DNA of 64,000 bases from the NCBI RefSeq assembly GCF_037975245.1, contig NC_092569.1, positions 33,437,668 through 33,501,667 on the forward strand, read 5' to 3'. This DNA is from Apostichopus japonicus (lineage: Eukaryota; Echinodermata; Holothuroidea; Aspidochirotida; Stichopodidae). Both the position numbers and the translations under genes were made by a program. Position 1 is the stretch's first letter, and each line of letters begins with the position of its first letter. Shown here in pieces: positions 20,864-32,636 of the stretch. A model generated the notes under the pieces. The model was not told the origin of the DNA, did not search any database, and worked only from the letters and a program-made list of their open reading frames with translations.

Positions 20864-23800
20864 GTAAGTCTCTAAGATATTAATAAAATGAAATAAATTT
20901 CTTCAAAGTAAACTTTAATTAGATTGTTTTACTTGTATCATTTTTTTCACTGATTTACAATTTGGAACTAAGTATTTCATTAACTTCAGATTAAAAACTT
21001 ATTTTGTTCTACATATAAAATATAACAACGGTCTACCTGAGCTGACTTGTTACCCTCGAGTATTTTTAGAGAATATTACGATTGGTGAGCTATCCGCTCT
21101 ATTCAACAGTAACTTTTTTGAAACAGATATTTAAAACAAAATGTTTTTCGTTATCGCATTATTCTGGACACAAATATCTCTTTTTATTACTTTATTGCAT
21201 TTATTATCCCGCCACATTTTCTTCTGATAGCCCTACTATTCGTACGGTCCATTCTCTATCATTTGTTGATACCCAATTATGAATGACTTTATTGTTTTTT
21301 GAGAATCAAACAAACGCGTAAAACAAAAATCTACAACAGAATTTTACTAGGCTGAAAACTTACCTTTTAAATGTCTTTATAGAGTCTAAACCATTTAAAA
21401 TCAACACGAATCTCTTTGGAGGAGGACTTTGAAACATACTAAAAAAAAATATGCATATTGATATGTCTAAATGTTATTTCTTCAATGTATCTAATATTTA
21501 CACAATTCTGTTTTTAATACAACAAGTTTTTTTGTCCATATTGAGTGCAAAGCCTAAGCGGTCTTGTAACGAGTGCATCAGAGTTTCAAAACCCTACATA
21601 TGATTAAGTATACATTAACCTTTGCTAAGAAAAATAACGTTATGATTAACTTGTGAACTAATAATTTGTTTATCAAAGTAAATATCGGATAAACTTTATA
21701 ATGCACATGTATAGAACAAATAACAATTTCAAAAAATACAAACTTCATCTCTCCGTCAAAATGACTGCCAAACTAGTATGATAAAATAAATAAAGTTCAG
21801 CTTACGGAAATGATAATTAAACTTTTGAATAAGTTTGATAGCTTAATTGCTATATTTACAATATAATGATATGATCAATCTGTTGGATTTAGTATTCGAA
21901 AAAAAATAGTTCTGAATACACATAAGTTTTATATGTAAACATTTAAGTATTGATAGGTTTCTAGTGTACATTAACATAGCAGCTTTACGCAGTGTAGCTG
22001 AAATGTTTTTTTCTTTTTTTTTCTTCTTTTCAAAACGAGCTAAGAAAACCTCAGCATTGTAACAATTAACATTAGAGCAATCAAAGCACTTTCAAATTGG
22101 CTTTTCAAAAAATTGTTAACATGTTTAGTATTAAAATATATCAGTGACAACAACTTGGAAATTTGCTCGCTGGGCAGGTATCTGTAAAACATTACATAAT
22201 AAACGCATTAATGTAACACACTTTCTAATACAAGCAAGTAAGTACAAATATATATTGAACAGTTCATCATGCAAATACACAAGAGGAAACAGAATGTATC
22301 TTAAAATGATCAACCATTATTTGCCAAAAATCCCCACAACACCTTATATTTGATACGGGTAATTCGGCAACCAATATTTAAAATCCAAATATCACCCTTT
22401 TATACTAGCTTACTGAAAAATCATCTTCATTAGTTTTATGTACAAAATGTTTATCTTAATAATTCCGTATTTTGTCTTGAACCTTTTTTATATTCGAAAG
22501 AAGCATCGCACCTAATACAGAGACATTTAATATGTCAACATAAAGTATCGATGGTTTTTTGTGTGCATTCAATTGGCAGCTTTACACAACATGGCTGATA
22601 TTTGTTTTAAGACGAGCTAAGAAAACCTCAGTATTGTAAAGGTTTATGTGTGCAATATTTAACAATCAATTTTAATTTTAAACTATAAAAACAGTAATAG
22701 ATCAATTCAACATAAGAGCATTCCAAGCACTTCTTATATTTGATACAGGTAGTTTGGCAACCGATAGTTGTAAGCCAAGTAACCCCGTTTTTGTACTAGC
22801 TCAATAACTGAAACATCGTCTCCAACATTTTTATTTACAAAATGTTTATTTTAATAATCCTGTATTTTGTCTTGAAACTTTATTTTCTATAACCAAGCAA
22901 TGTCGATCTTAATATTCCTTCTTAAAATTTATCAACCGCTAAATTTAAATCTTCCCCCATACGATTATGCGGGTTAAGGTAGCACTTATCGTTCTCCAAA
23001 GCCTTTTTTTCCCTCTGGCGGTCATAGCTTCGTATTACGCATGCATCTGTAAAAACTTTTTTGGATTTGGTCATGTTCGTTAATCTTAGGAATAATTGTT
23101 AACGCATGTCAATATAATATTCATCAACTAAAGGTAAATACTTAAAAAAATGACATATGTGTAAGAATTTTGCACGAAACGCTGCTTTAAGAATAAAAAT
23201 AAACTACGACCATTAAAAACTAAAAAAAGATTCTACTCAGTTTTTTTTTTCATTTAAAATTGTACCAAAACAATGTCAAGAAAGAGGAGAATAGTAAAAC
23301 AGACTTCATTAACATTACTTTATTATCCCAGACAAAACAATAAATAAATGCGTATATCTTCTCGCTGTGCGCTTCCGTTGTAAAGCTCCTGATTATGTTG
23401 TTCAAAAGAACAAATTTGTAGAAATGTTATGATTTAGAGCCTTCTTCCCCGTTGTCGACAAGACAGGCTTGTAGCCATCATTTCCTCATTTCTTCCTTGA
23501 AATCCTGTTATTAAAAATATTGATAATGTTACCATACAAAACGTGATTATGTGGACGAGAACGGTTATTTTTCAAATCGTGTTTTTTTTTAGTGAGTCTA
23601 GACGAGGTTTTATTGCCAAGAATATTCAAAATGGATATAATTTTACAGAAACTCTAATAATCTTTTTACAAGAAGCCTAAACGTTCTTGTAACGAGAGCA
23701 TTCGAAACCCTACATATGATCTATTATCCATTAACCTATGTTAAAAAAAAAATAACTTGATGATTATCTTGTGAACTTATCATTTGTTTATCAAAAAAAA

Positions 23801-24240
23801 ATATTGCATGAAGTTTAAAAAGCAAATGTATTAAACAAGTAACAATTTAAAGAAACAACATGCGAAGTTATTACTTCACGATGCCAATTTATTCTGTCAA
23901 TTCATAAAAGTATTCATATTTTCCGAATACAAAGTTGACCTCTCCGTCAAAATGGCAGCCCAACTAGTACGAAAAAAAAAATAAAGTTCACCTAAGATTT
24001 CTTATAAGAACAAAATTTATCTCTCCGTCAAAACTACTGCCAAACTATTGTAATAAAATAGATCAAGTTCAGCTTTTTATTTTTTAAAAGAACAAATATG
24101 CATACGGAAATGATAAATGAACTTGTGAATAAGTTTAATATCTAAATTGCTATATTGTTTAAACTTTATACTGATATGATCCATCTGTAGGGTTTTATAT
24201 TCGAAAGAAGCATCGCATCGCATCGCAAAAAGTGTTGATG

Positions 24241-24277
24241 GGTTTTTCGTGTACATTTTTAATGTACACGAAAAACC
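24241..24277. repeat. Perfect 17-bp hairpin in intron 1
   Basis: GGTTTTTCGTGTACATT (24241-24257), three T, then its exact complement (24261-24277). The equivalent positions in sister copies (about 21955, 49170 and 62738) keep only the left arm followed by ordinary sequence, so the right arm is a local novelty. Confidence 0.85.
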
Positions 24278-26229
24278 AGCTTTACGAAATTTAGCTGAAT
24301 ATTTTTTTTTTCAAGCCGAGCTAAGAAAACATCAGTATTGTTACAGTTTACGTGTGAAATATTCAACAATCAATTTTAAACTACAAAATCAGTTATAAAT
24401 CAATTGACCATTTGAAAACATTCCAAGCACTTTCAAATTCTCGTTAAAAAAGGTATTACAATATAAACCTGACAACTTGGAAGTTTGCTCGCTGGGCAGG
24501 TATCTGTAAAACATAACACAATAAATGCTTTAATTTAACACACTCTTCAATACAGCCCCGTAGGCCTACGAACGAATAAATATTGATCAGTTCATCGTGC
24601 AAATACACAAGAGGAAACAAATGTATCTTAAAATGATCAACCATTATTTGCCAAACATCCCCAAAACACCTTATATTTAATACAGGTAATTAGGCAACCG
24701 ATATTTGTAAGCCAAGTAACCCCGTTTTGTACTAGCTAAATTCTGAAACATCGTCTCTAATAGTTTTATGTTCAAAATGTCTATCTTAATAATTCTGTAT
24801 TTTGTCTTGAAACTGTTTTTTTTTCATGACAAAGCAATGTCAATCTTAATATTCCTCCTTAAAATGTATCACCCTCTTAATTTCAATCGTTCCTCTTACG
24901 AGTTTTTTTCGGGTAAAGGTAACACTGATTGTTCTCCAATGTCTTGTTTCCCTCTGGCGGTCATTGTATTGTATTACACATGCATATGTTTATAATGTGT
25001 TCGATTCGGTCATGTGCGTCTATCATATGGATGATGTTGACGCTATCAATGTAATAATCATCAACTAAATATAGTTATTCCAATAGCCAACATGTTTGTA
25101 ACAAGTTTGCACGAAACGCCGCTTTAAAACTAAAAATAAAGTATGGAAATTATAACCTCAATGCTATGAAAAGTGATAAGAAATTGAGAATAAAGTATAA
25201 TACAAAAAAGACAATGTGAAACGTTGTTCGTTTTGAAATTTTGCCTATAACATCAGGAAGATCATCGACTAACTTACAATAATAAAAAAGAAATCCATTC
25301 CAAGATTTGGTTTTTTTAATTGTACCAAACGAATGTCATGAAAAAGGAGAATAGTAAAACAGACTTGTTTATTAACATTACTGGATCCTCCCAGACAAAA
25401 CAATAAATAAATGCGTATGCCTTCTTGCTGTGCGTTTCCGTTGTAAATTTCCTGATTCTGTTTTTTAAAAGAACAAAACTGTAGAAAGGTTATAATTTAT
25501 TATTCAGAGTTTTTTTTTTGTCACGTTGTCGACAATACAGGGTTGTATCCATCATTTCCTCGTTTAATCCATGCAAAGTCTATAATTTAAAAAATATGGA
25601 AAATGTTACCATACAACACGTGATCACGTACACAAGAACGGCTATAATTCAAAATCCTGTTGTTTTGAGGGATTCTAGATGATGTCTATTGTGGAGAAAT
25701 TTCAAAATGGATAAAACTTTACAGAAACTCTATTAATTGTTTTACGAAAAGTCATATTTGAAATTTGATGTGTCTGTTCACTATCATTTATTTTAAATTT
25801 AACATATATCTTTTACTTAGACACTTAGATCTAATCATACTACTTTGACCAAAATATCTTTTTGAAGAATAATTTTTGAACGACTGATGTATCATTAGCT
25901 TCTTTCTCCCGACATACTTAATTAACGAATTTTCCAAAAATGTTCTACCAAGAACTTACCAATTAACATAAATTTGTTATCTAAATAATAATTCGGAAAA
26001 GTTCAATATAGAAAGGAACCATCTCGATGTACTTCATATGTGGTACTTTCTGCTATCTCAATTTGTAAGATAAGTAATAATTTACAATCCTCCATAATTT
26101 CCTTGTACTGTGTATTGAAGTAGTTTTAGCGCTGATTGGAAGTCATTAGTCAATTTTATTTCAAGCGATAAAAATAGTTCTGATTATATTCATTCATATT
26201 AGTTAGTAATTTGTTCAAAGTAAGTTGGC

Positions 26230-26264
26230 CTGACGTTTCGATCCTGGCAGGATCTTCTTCAGAG
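26230..26264 (-). ncRNA. Hammerhead-like motif, possible Penelope-type remnant
   Basis: On the minus strand: CTGAAGA, then a stem GATCCT-gcc-AGGATC, then GAAAC and GTC. This fits the hammerhead core CUGANGA...GAAA with a short stem II, apart from one unpaired A at its base. Hammerhead motifs of this type are known from Penelope-like retroelements. No reverse transcriptase or GIY-YIG ORF was found nearby. Stems I and III were not verified. Confidence 0.3.
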
Positions 26265-26748
26265 GCTAAAATGAGAATCACAGTAACAGGAGGGACAAAA
26301 CACGCACTTTGTTTAAACTTTGTATACTGTAGGCTCGTTCAATAATTTGGCACGTTCAAATCTCCGGTCAGTGCTGATGAACGTTAAATTGTTGTAAGGT
26401 GAAAATAGGGCCAAATCATACCCTCATGTCGAGGAAAGCCATTACCAATCGTGTTTGCTTCTGTGACCATGTCGCCACAGATTCACGGTAGATCTTTGCG
26501 TTAAAATAAAATATACTTGCTTATATTAGCCTCCATGAAACTAGCCGAAAAAGATTGAATACATTTTCTTATGGTTCATATTAGTTACCACGTCATGTTT
26601 ACTGTGTAGTTCCAACAAAACTATTGCGAAGTTAGCCATATATTATATTTTTCTTTAAATAATTCTTTACATATGGAACTGTATCTACAACAGTTTTACG
26701 ATTTGTTCTCATCTTCTTTTTTACATTATCGTGGTGCTAGACTTGCAG

Positions 26749-26913
26749 TATTTTCTATTCCAAACTCCGGAGTATCCAAGGGATTGTCATGAAGTACTTA
26801 ACCAATGCTCTTCTACCAACGCCAAATCCGGTGTATACCTGATTAAACCTGACCAGTATCCGGAACCATTTCAGACATTTTGTGATCATAACACTACATC
26901 TGGAGGTTGGACA
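26749..26913 (+). CDS. FReD copy B, exon 2 (first FReD start)
   Basis: 165 nt if the acceptor is the cag at 26746-26748; an alternative acceptor at 26771-26772 shortens it by 24 nt in the same phase. It encodes YPRDCHEVLNQCSSTNAKSG and VYLIKPDQYPEPFQTFCDHN up to TSGGWT: the canonical start of a fibrinogen C-terminal domain with its first Cys pair and the C-D-H/M..GGWT motif. Phase 0 at both ends, matching exon 1 and exon 3. Donor gtaagt. Confidence 0.8.
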
Positions 26914-27317
26914 GTAAGTAATATATTTCAAGACGTGAACACTTACAATCACAGAGATTACTCTCCAAGACACACTTTGTAGGACACTTTAGAATTTTCA
27001 GTCCATTTTAGTTGTACAGTGTGTCGGATGATATACCTTGTACGATGTATGAATATTTGAAGCCTAATATCGGAAACAAAACTACCCATAGTAATTACAT
27101 TAAAATTGTATACGATTATAAAACTTATTTTTTCTCTGCACAACTAGGCTAGTGATCTAGACATGTATGTATGATAAGATATAACGCAACATCACAAATG
27201 TGTTCTATCCAATTCGTATTAAATGAGGCGAGCCGCAAATTTGGCTATAAGGTTAAGATCATAGATAATGAAATTTATCCGTTAGTTGTCTACCTATTTT
27301 TTTTTTTTATTCTTCAG

Positions 27318-27582
27318 GTCATACAACGACGTGTTGATGGATCCATCGGTTTTAATCGAACCTGGGATGAATACAAAAGCGGAATTGGTTTCTTAGGCAG
27401 TGAATTTCTAATTGGTAATGAAAAGTTAGCTCATTTGATAAACCAAAAGAGGTACCAGCTGCGAATCGAGCTAGAGAATTATGCAGGCCAGTCATATTCC
27501 TTGACATACGACAACTTTCGCATTGCCGATGAATGGGGGAATTATTCTATAACAAGTCTTGGGCGTATCGAAGGAATTACAG
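27318..27582 (+). CDS. FReD copy B, exon 3 (first FReD middle)
   Basis: 265 nt after a T-rich acceptor, phase 0 in, phase 1 out at gtaaga. It encodes VIQRRVDGSIGFNRTWDEYK, LGSEFLIGNEKLAHLINQ, RYQLRIELENYAGQSYSLTY and DNFRIADEWGNYSITSLG, the central part of a FReD. The C-terminal FReD part (calcium loop and SNLNG) does not follow within the next 350 bp, so the first FReD is a half domain unless this exon splices directly to the last one. Confidence 0.85.
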
Positions 27583-27935
27583 GTAAGACTTTTTAAAATT
27601 ATTTTCTCCATAGTTTGTAGTCAAATCCGAAATAAAAAAAATGCTTACAGAAAAGTTTAAATGGAGGAAATGATTACCATACGCAACTATACTGATTGAT
27701 TCCCATAGTCGAATACTTGATTATGTAATATTATTTTGAATTTGTGACATAAATGAGCATAAGTTGAATGAGCCTTGGCAATACAAAATCCGGCTTACAT
27801 TTGATCCTATTTTAACAATCAGCAAATGTTCCGAGAGCATTACAATGGTAACACGATTCGCTAATAAATTAATGTCATAACAGTGAGTTAACACTTCAAG
27901 CTAAGATTAACTTGTTGTGGTTTCAACTTCCCCAG

Positions 27936-28144
27936 ATTTACCCATCACCTGGTGCTCATCCAACAAGGATAATTATGATAATACATGTGAAAGAACTTGT
28001 GAAAATCCAACTGATTGTGTCATACCGGATCCAGTGGATCCAGAGAGATGTCTTTGTACAGAAAACCTCATGGTTCTTGGAGATAGCTGCATACCTAAAG
28101 AGCAATGTGGCTGTTACGTCCAAGAGGACGGCGTCGTATTAGCA
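27936..28144 (+). CDS. FReD copy B, exon 4 (TIL-type cysteine-rich)
   Basis: 209 nt, phase 1 in, phase 0 out. It encodes a cysteine pattern typical of trypsin-inhibitor-like (TIL) domains: TCERTCENPTDC, RCLCTENLMVLGDSC, IPKEQCGCYV. TIL domains occur in secreted adhesive proteins such as zonadhesin, tectorin-like and IgGFc-binding-like proteins and in protease inhibitors. No inhibitor reactive-site loop can be judged here. Intact frame, unlike copy A. Confidence 0.8.
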
Positions 28145-28518
28145 GTAAGTTTATTTGATGCCGTTCACAAGTCTTAATATATAACATGAAAAATACACTT
28201 TAACATAAAATCTTGGATTTCAATTGATTGACCTTACTTTTTATTTGATCTGTTATTAATTCTCATGATTATTGATGATATTGATTTTCACTTCCATTTC
28301 GGTTTTACGTGTTCTTGCAAAAGTCTTCTAATTGAGACCTAGCAAAATACAAGGCATCCAAAGCAATTACACCCAGAAGGATTAACTTTTAACTAATATA
28401 TTTGAAACGCTCAGTAGTAGAAATTCAGTTTTACTCAAAAAGCGTTACCAAGCGTTGTACCAAATGAACATTGATTTATTTTCACTGGAATATGTCGTTT
28501 AACGTTTATCTTTTCCAG

Positions 28519-28818
28519 GAAGGTGAATCATACATTAATTCTGACTGTTCCTTGCGGATTACTTGCAACAGTAACGTACTCACAAATGAGAGTTACGGTT
28601 GTAGCGCAGACGCAACCTGCGAGGAGCGGAATGATGTCCGTAGATGTTACTGTAACGAATGGTTTGAAGGCGATGGTCTTACATGTACCCGCAGTGGACC
28701 GATAGATTGTTCTGATCTGTACGCAGCAAACAGAACAAATAACGGAGCATATACCATTTATCCCGCTGAAAGCTCTGGTTTTGAAGTTTTTTGTGAAATG
28801 TCTAGTGGCGGTTGGACA
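28519..28818 (+). CDS. FReD copy B, exon 5 (cysteine-rich, EGF-like, second FReD start)
   Basis: 300 nt, phase 0 at both ends. The first part (EGESYINSDCSLRITCNSNV) resembles the short VWC/TILa segment that usually follows a TIL domain. Then GCSADATCEERNDVRRCYC and EWFEGDGLTC form an EGF-like unit. The last 40 residues (GPIDCSDLY... to FCEMSSGGWT) are a second FReD start that ends at exactly the same GGWT splice position as exon 26749-26913. Confidence 0.8.
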
Positions 28819-29070
28819 GTAAGTTTTAACTATTGAAAAAACAGAATTTTACCATGTTAAATTTTAATTTTCTCATATAACAGGACCTCCCTTACTAACA
28901 TTTTAATTAAATAATTCAATTATTTGATTAAATTGATCCATCTTCCTATCGATTTAATCCCATCGAATATTGACCTTCACCAATCAACTTATCTAAATTA
29001 TTGTAGTAAAATTAAGATATTTCATATATTACTAACATCCAATCAATAAACTCTTTGATTATCATTCTAG

Positions 29071-29338
29071 ATTTTGCAACGACGTACAAGTGGCTCCGTC
29101 AACTTTTATCGAAACTGGAATGAGTACAAAAACGGTTTTGGAATCCCAACAGGAGATCATTGGATTGGCAACGATAAAATATACAGTTTGACAAAACAAA
29201 CAGACAAAAACTACCAACTTATAATAGAAAAGACAAACACGGAAGGATCAACATACCACAGCCGTTATTCATCTTTCAGAATCAGTGACGAGGGAGACAA
29301 ATACCAACTGTCATTGGGTGGCTACAATGGAAATGCTG
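29071..29338 (+). CDS. FReD copy B, exon 6 (second FReD middle)
   Basis: 268 nt, phase 0 in (ILQRRTSGSVNFYRNWNEY), phase 1 out at gtatgt. It contains GDHWIGNDKIYSLTKQ, YQLIIEKTNTEGSTYHSRYS and FRISDEGDKYQLSLGGYNGN, matching the FReD centre with its GN/D-x-I-x-L-T motif and the L.LGGY.G.AG end. Joins the last exon in phase 1. Confidence 0.85.
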
Positions 29339-30490
29339 GTATGTATTGTGCTTAATGTCAATCATACGCAGACTTGTAGTTATTGCGTAATCTCACTCTA
29401 GCATTACTGCGTGTACTCGTACATATTCTTAGGCCATGGTATACTTCTAGTGTAGATACTAATGTAGAGCTGTATTAGACGTCGAGCTTAGAGTCCCGTG
29501 CGTATTGCTTATCGTGCAACTGCTTTACTTTGTATTACGTGTTGGTGAATTATATATTGTTGTAACATCATATCAACCACACTCCTATATATTTAATAGC
29601 GTCTGCTTTCTCGCAATTTCACTATGACCTTGTCGAGCTTATAACGCAAAGAAATAATAACCAGTCTGGAAACCTAAGAACTGCTGCAGCATTTCAGCTT
29701 ACTTTATGATTGAAATCTGTTATTAAAGAGTGAATTAAATTAATTTCTTTCAGAACAACTTTATCATTTCCAAGCAAAAGAAAATAATGTTTCATTTGAC
29801 CATGCAATATGTGTTCATTACATTTATTGAGAGGCCAATGATATAACATACATATATAACATATAATATACACATATCAGCTCGTCGATATCAAATGAAA
29901 GTAATCTGTCAATATGAAAGCTAAGACGTTATCACGAGAGAATATGATGCCATGAATGATACAATCAAACACTTTATCACCTTCCCTTTTATTTGAGCAC
30001 CTAGCATATATTGAACAGTCAACACTATATATTTTACAAAATGCCGAAAGTGAATGTACTTAAAAAAAAGCACCGATTACATTTCTGCTATTCTGTCACT
30101 CACTACTATATTATTAATTAATATTTGTCAAAGGAAACGAAACAATGATATAAATACAATACTGACATTCAGCAAAATGTTCTCAAATGAGACCACAGAC
30201 GATTTGACAGAATTGTATATCGCTCCAGTAAAAATTCGCAAACTTGACTCCTTTGTTGATATTGTAAACTCCCTTACGATAATTGAGAACTCGTATATGA
30301 AACCACAAAAATATAACGTAAGCCCAACTTAAACGAACAAAATAACAAACTCAATTATAACCGACAACTATAGCAAACGAACCTAAAGTGACTTAGTAAT
30401 GTCCAGTATATATAAAAGGAGAAAACTTAATTAATGAAAACTATTTTACAAGAAAATACTTTCATTAATTATTTGCTAATTTCCTTCCAG

Positions 30491-30966
30491 GTAACAATGC
30501 TATGGAAGCAAATTCAGGGTATCGATTTAGTACGCACGATCAGGACAATGATGGATCGAGTACCTTCGACTGTGCAGAAAAACACAGAGGTGGTTGGTGG
30601 TATCCAGACGATAGTAGTACGGGCTCTACCAGCAACTGCTACTCATTCAGCGACCGCGTAGCTACAGGAGGGTACGATTATTCTGACTGTTATTGTTATT
30701 ATTATTGTCCTTCTAGTCGTCCACATCGTAAATGTTATAATTGTTGTTATTGTTATTATTATTATTATTTTTATTATTTTTGTTATTATTATTATTGCTG
30801 CGCAAATAAAAATCCGGCCCATGAGACAACTTTCTATTCCTGCGGTTATTCTAATCTTAACGGCGACTACTCGTCTAATGATTACCGCGGCATCTTCTGG
30901 AAGAATCTTCAAGGTTCTGATTGCGGTATAACAACAACAACAATGAAAATACAGCCAAGTCAATGA
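30491..30966 (+). CDS. FReD copy B, exon 7 (FReD C-terminal part with Tyr/Cys insertion)
   Basis: 476 nt from acceptor ttccttccag to TGA (30964-30966). Standard FReD landmarks: RFSTHDQDND (calcium loop), STFDCAEKHRGGWWY, CGYSNLNGDY, and GIFWKN...GITTTTMKIQP at the end. Between GGWWY and CGYSNLNG, where family members have about two residues, there are 79, including long Tyr/Cys runs encoded by TAT/TGT microsatellite DNA (about 30676-30800). An unannotated 168-bp in-phase intron (30658-30825, gt...ag) could remove most of it, but its donor is weak. Spliced with the other exons the protein would be 584 residues and secreted. Confidence 0.75.
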
Positions 30967-31389
30967 TCAAAGTAGTGGATTTGAAGTCTTTAAGGTAACA
31001 AGGACAGGAAACGGTTGGCGATATAATGACATGTTTTAAATAAGGAAGTACATATCGAAGCGATAGTGGAGCTTTGTGTATTTGAAAGATGGAAGTGAAG
31101 AACAGAGACACCAACTAGCCTTCCAAGGCAATACTATGTTACGGGGCAAAATACCAAACGACGGTAAACCATTTTACCAGTGGGACAGCTAGCACCGAGA
31201 ACTCGATGGCGTTTGATATTTATAATATATTTATATTTGATAATTAAATTGGATTTGAAACTTGTCTTTTAAAAGGTAATCAGTAATAATGGTAATGAGA
31301 ATACTATAAAAAGATGCAAATGAAATATATTAAAAAAGACATTAGTATGCTGAACAGTATATTCCTTTCCAGATGTTGCGATTATATTG

Positions 31390-31395
31390 AATAAA
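31390..31395 (+). terminator. Candidate polyadenylation signal of FReD copy B
   Basis: AATAAA about 425 bp after the stop codon at 30966, in a 3' region without other coding signal. Placement by motif only. Confidence 0.35.
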
Positions 31396-31399
31396 AGTT

Positions 31400-32636
31400 A
31401 ATGACAATGTTATGACATCGCCTAACTAGCAATGACATCTTATACGTTTTGATGTACTTTCTGGGTTATTTATGTATTATCTTCGAGAGATTAGTTCTAC
31501 TGCCAGGGTAAAGCGCACTGGTTTATGCAGAAAGAACACAACTAAGCGAAATTACCATAATATGTGCCCTCCTTATTCCTGAATCACTATCCTTACATTG
31601 TAACAATAAGATGATACATTTGCTTTCGATAATGAAAGAAGCGCTTACATGCACACGAAGTTGATCATATATTACCAGGGTTGTGAGAGACTCCATTAAT
31701 TAGATATTTGCCAAAGGTACGTATTCAACCAAACTCACTAACTTATCATTAATCTGCATAGCTTTCTTTCCCACTCATCTCTATGTAAGAATATTATGTA
31801 GTGATTGTTCATTTTTTCATCTGCTTGATTGTCCCGACTATGGCAATTATCATTCTCCAAATTCCTAGTTAAGTGCGATAACCCCCTGATCAGATCATCC
31901 TCACCAACCCCAGCACGTAATTAAAGCGTACTGATGTGTTTTTAATATAACAAACATGAGTGATATTCCTGCTTGAATCCCCTTTGATACTTACGAATTC
32001 AAAGGAAAGTGTCAAAGTCAAGAATTTCACAGACATGGGAGAGCATCGGGGGGGGGGGGGAGGGTGGGCGTGGGATGACAGTGGCCTTTGTATTCCGACT
32101 CCACATCCCTGGTATTCAACAACAGATAATGGAGTTTTGTTGATTATTCAAAAAACTTTTTTCTTTCTTTAAAATAACAAATATGACAAACACGTTATTT
32201 TTATTTTCAAGTGACAACAGGTACGCTATGATTAATGGAAAGATGTCCTTTGCCGGCTTTTTGTAAACCTTAGATCGTTAGTTTTCTATCACATTACTGG
32301 GTATAGATTGTCGCATCATTTGCGACCTTGCGGATAGTTCGTAAAGAGGGCAAAACTACAAGCCAGACGAGATGAGTAGTAAAATAACACATGGAAATAT
32401 CTAAATTACCTTGATATCGAAATGACATAACGCATGGATAAATATAAAACTGACGAAACATTTTATATGCTGAAGTGTTGTAATCGTTTGCAAACCTTGG
32501 AGTTTCCCTCTACTTTCATTTTCCTGAATATATTTCAAATAATTTCTAAATAGGAAACATCGAAGTAAAACTTGAGGTAAAAGAAATAAAAAACATTCAA
32601 AAATAAGAAGTAAACAAGTGCGGTCTCTATAAATAT
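31400..32636. other. 3' flank of FReD copy B, nothing recognised
   Basis: AT-rich DNA with a poly-G run at about 32049-32061. No gene or repeat copy elsewhere in the window identified. Confidence 0.4.

Larger units (their letters stand above)
20864..26748 (+). repeat. Intron 1 of FReD copy B with internal duplication
   Basis: 5.9 kb of AT-rich DNA. A segment of about 2.1 kb is present twice in tandem: landmark cttgtaacgag...ccctacatatgat at about 21560 and 23680, ctcgctgggcagg at about 22170 and 24490, and ccctctggcggtcat at about 23010 and 24950. The same segment is once in unit 2 (48675-49735) and about twice in unit 3 (60660-63570). No coding exon recognised inside. Confidence 0.7.

Noticed and set aside
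2434-26748. Copies A and B being one giant gene
   Set aside because: Copy A ends in phase 1 while the next FReD-start exon enters in phase 0, and a signal-peptide exon lies between them.
30643-30963. Minus-strand frame rich in Ile/Thr opposite the last FReD exon
   Set aside because: Shadow of the repeat-rich coding exon on the plus strand; no splice or domain evidence.
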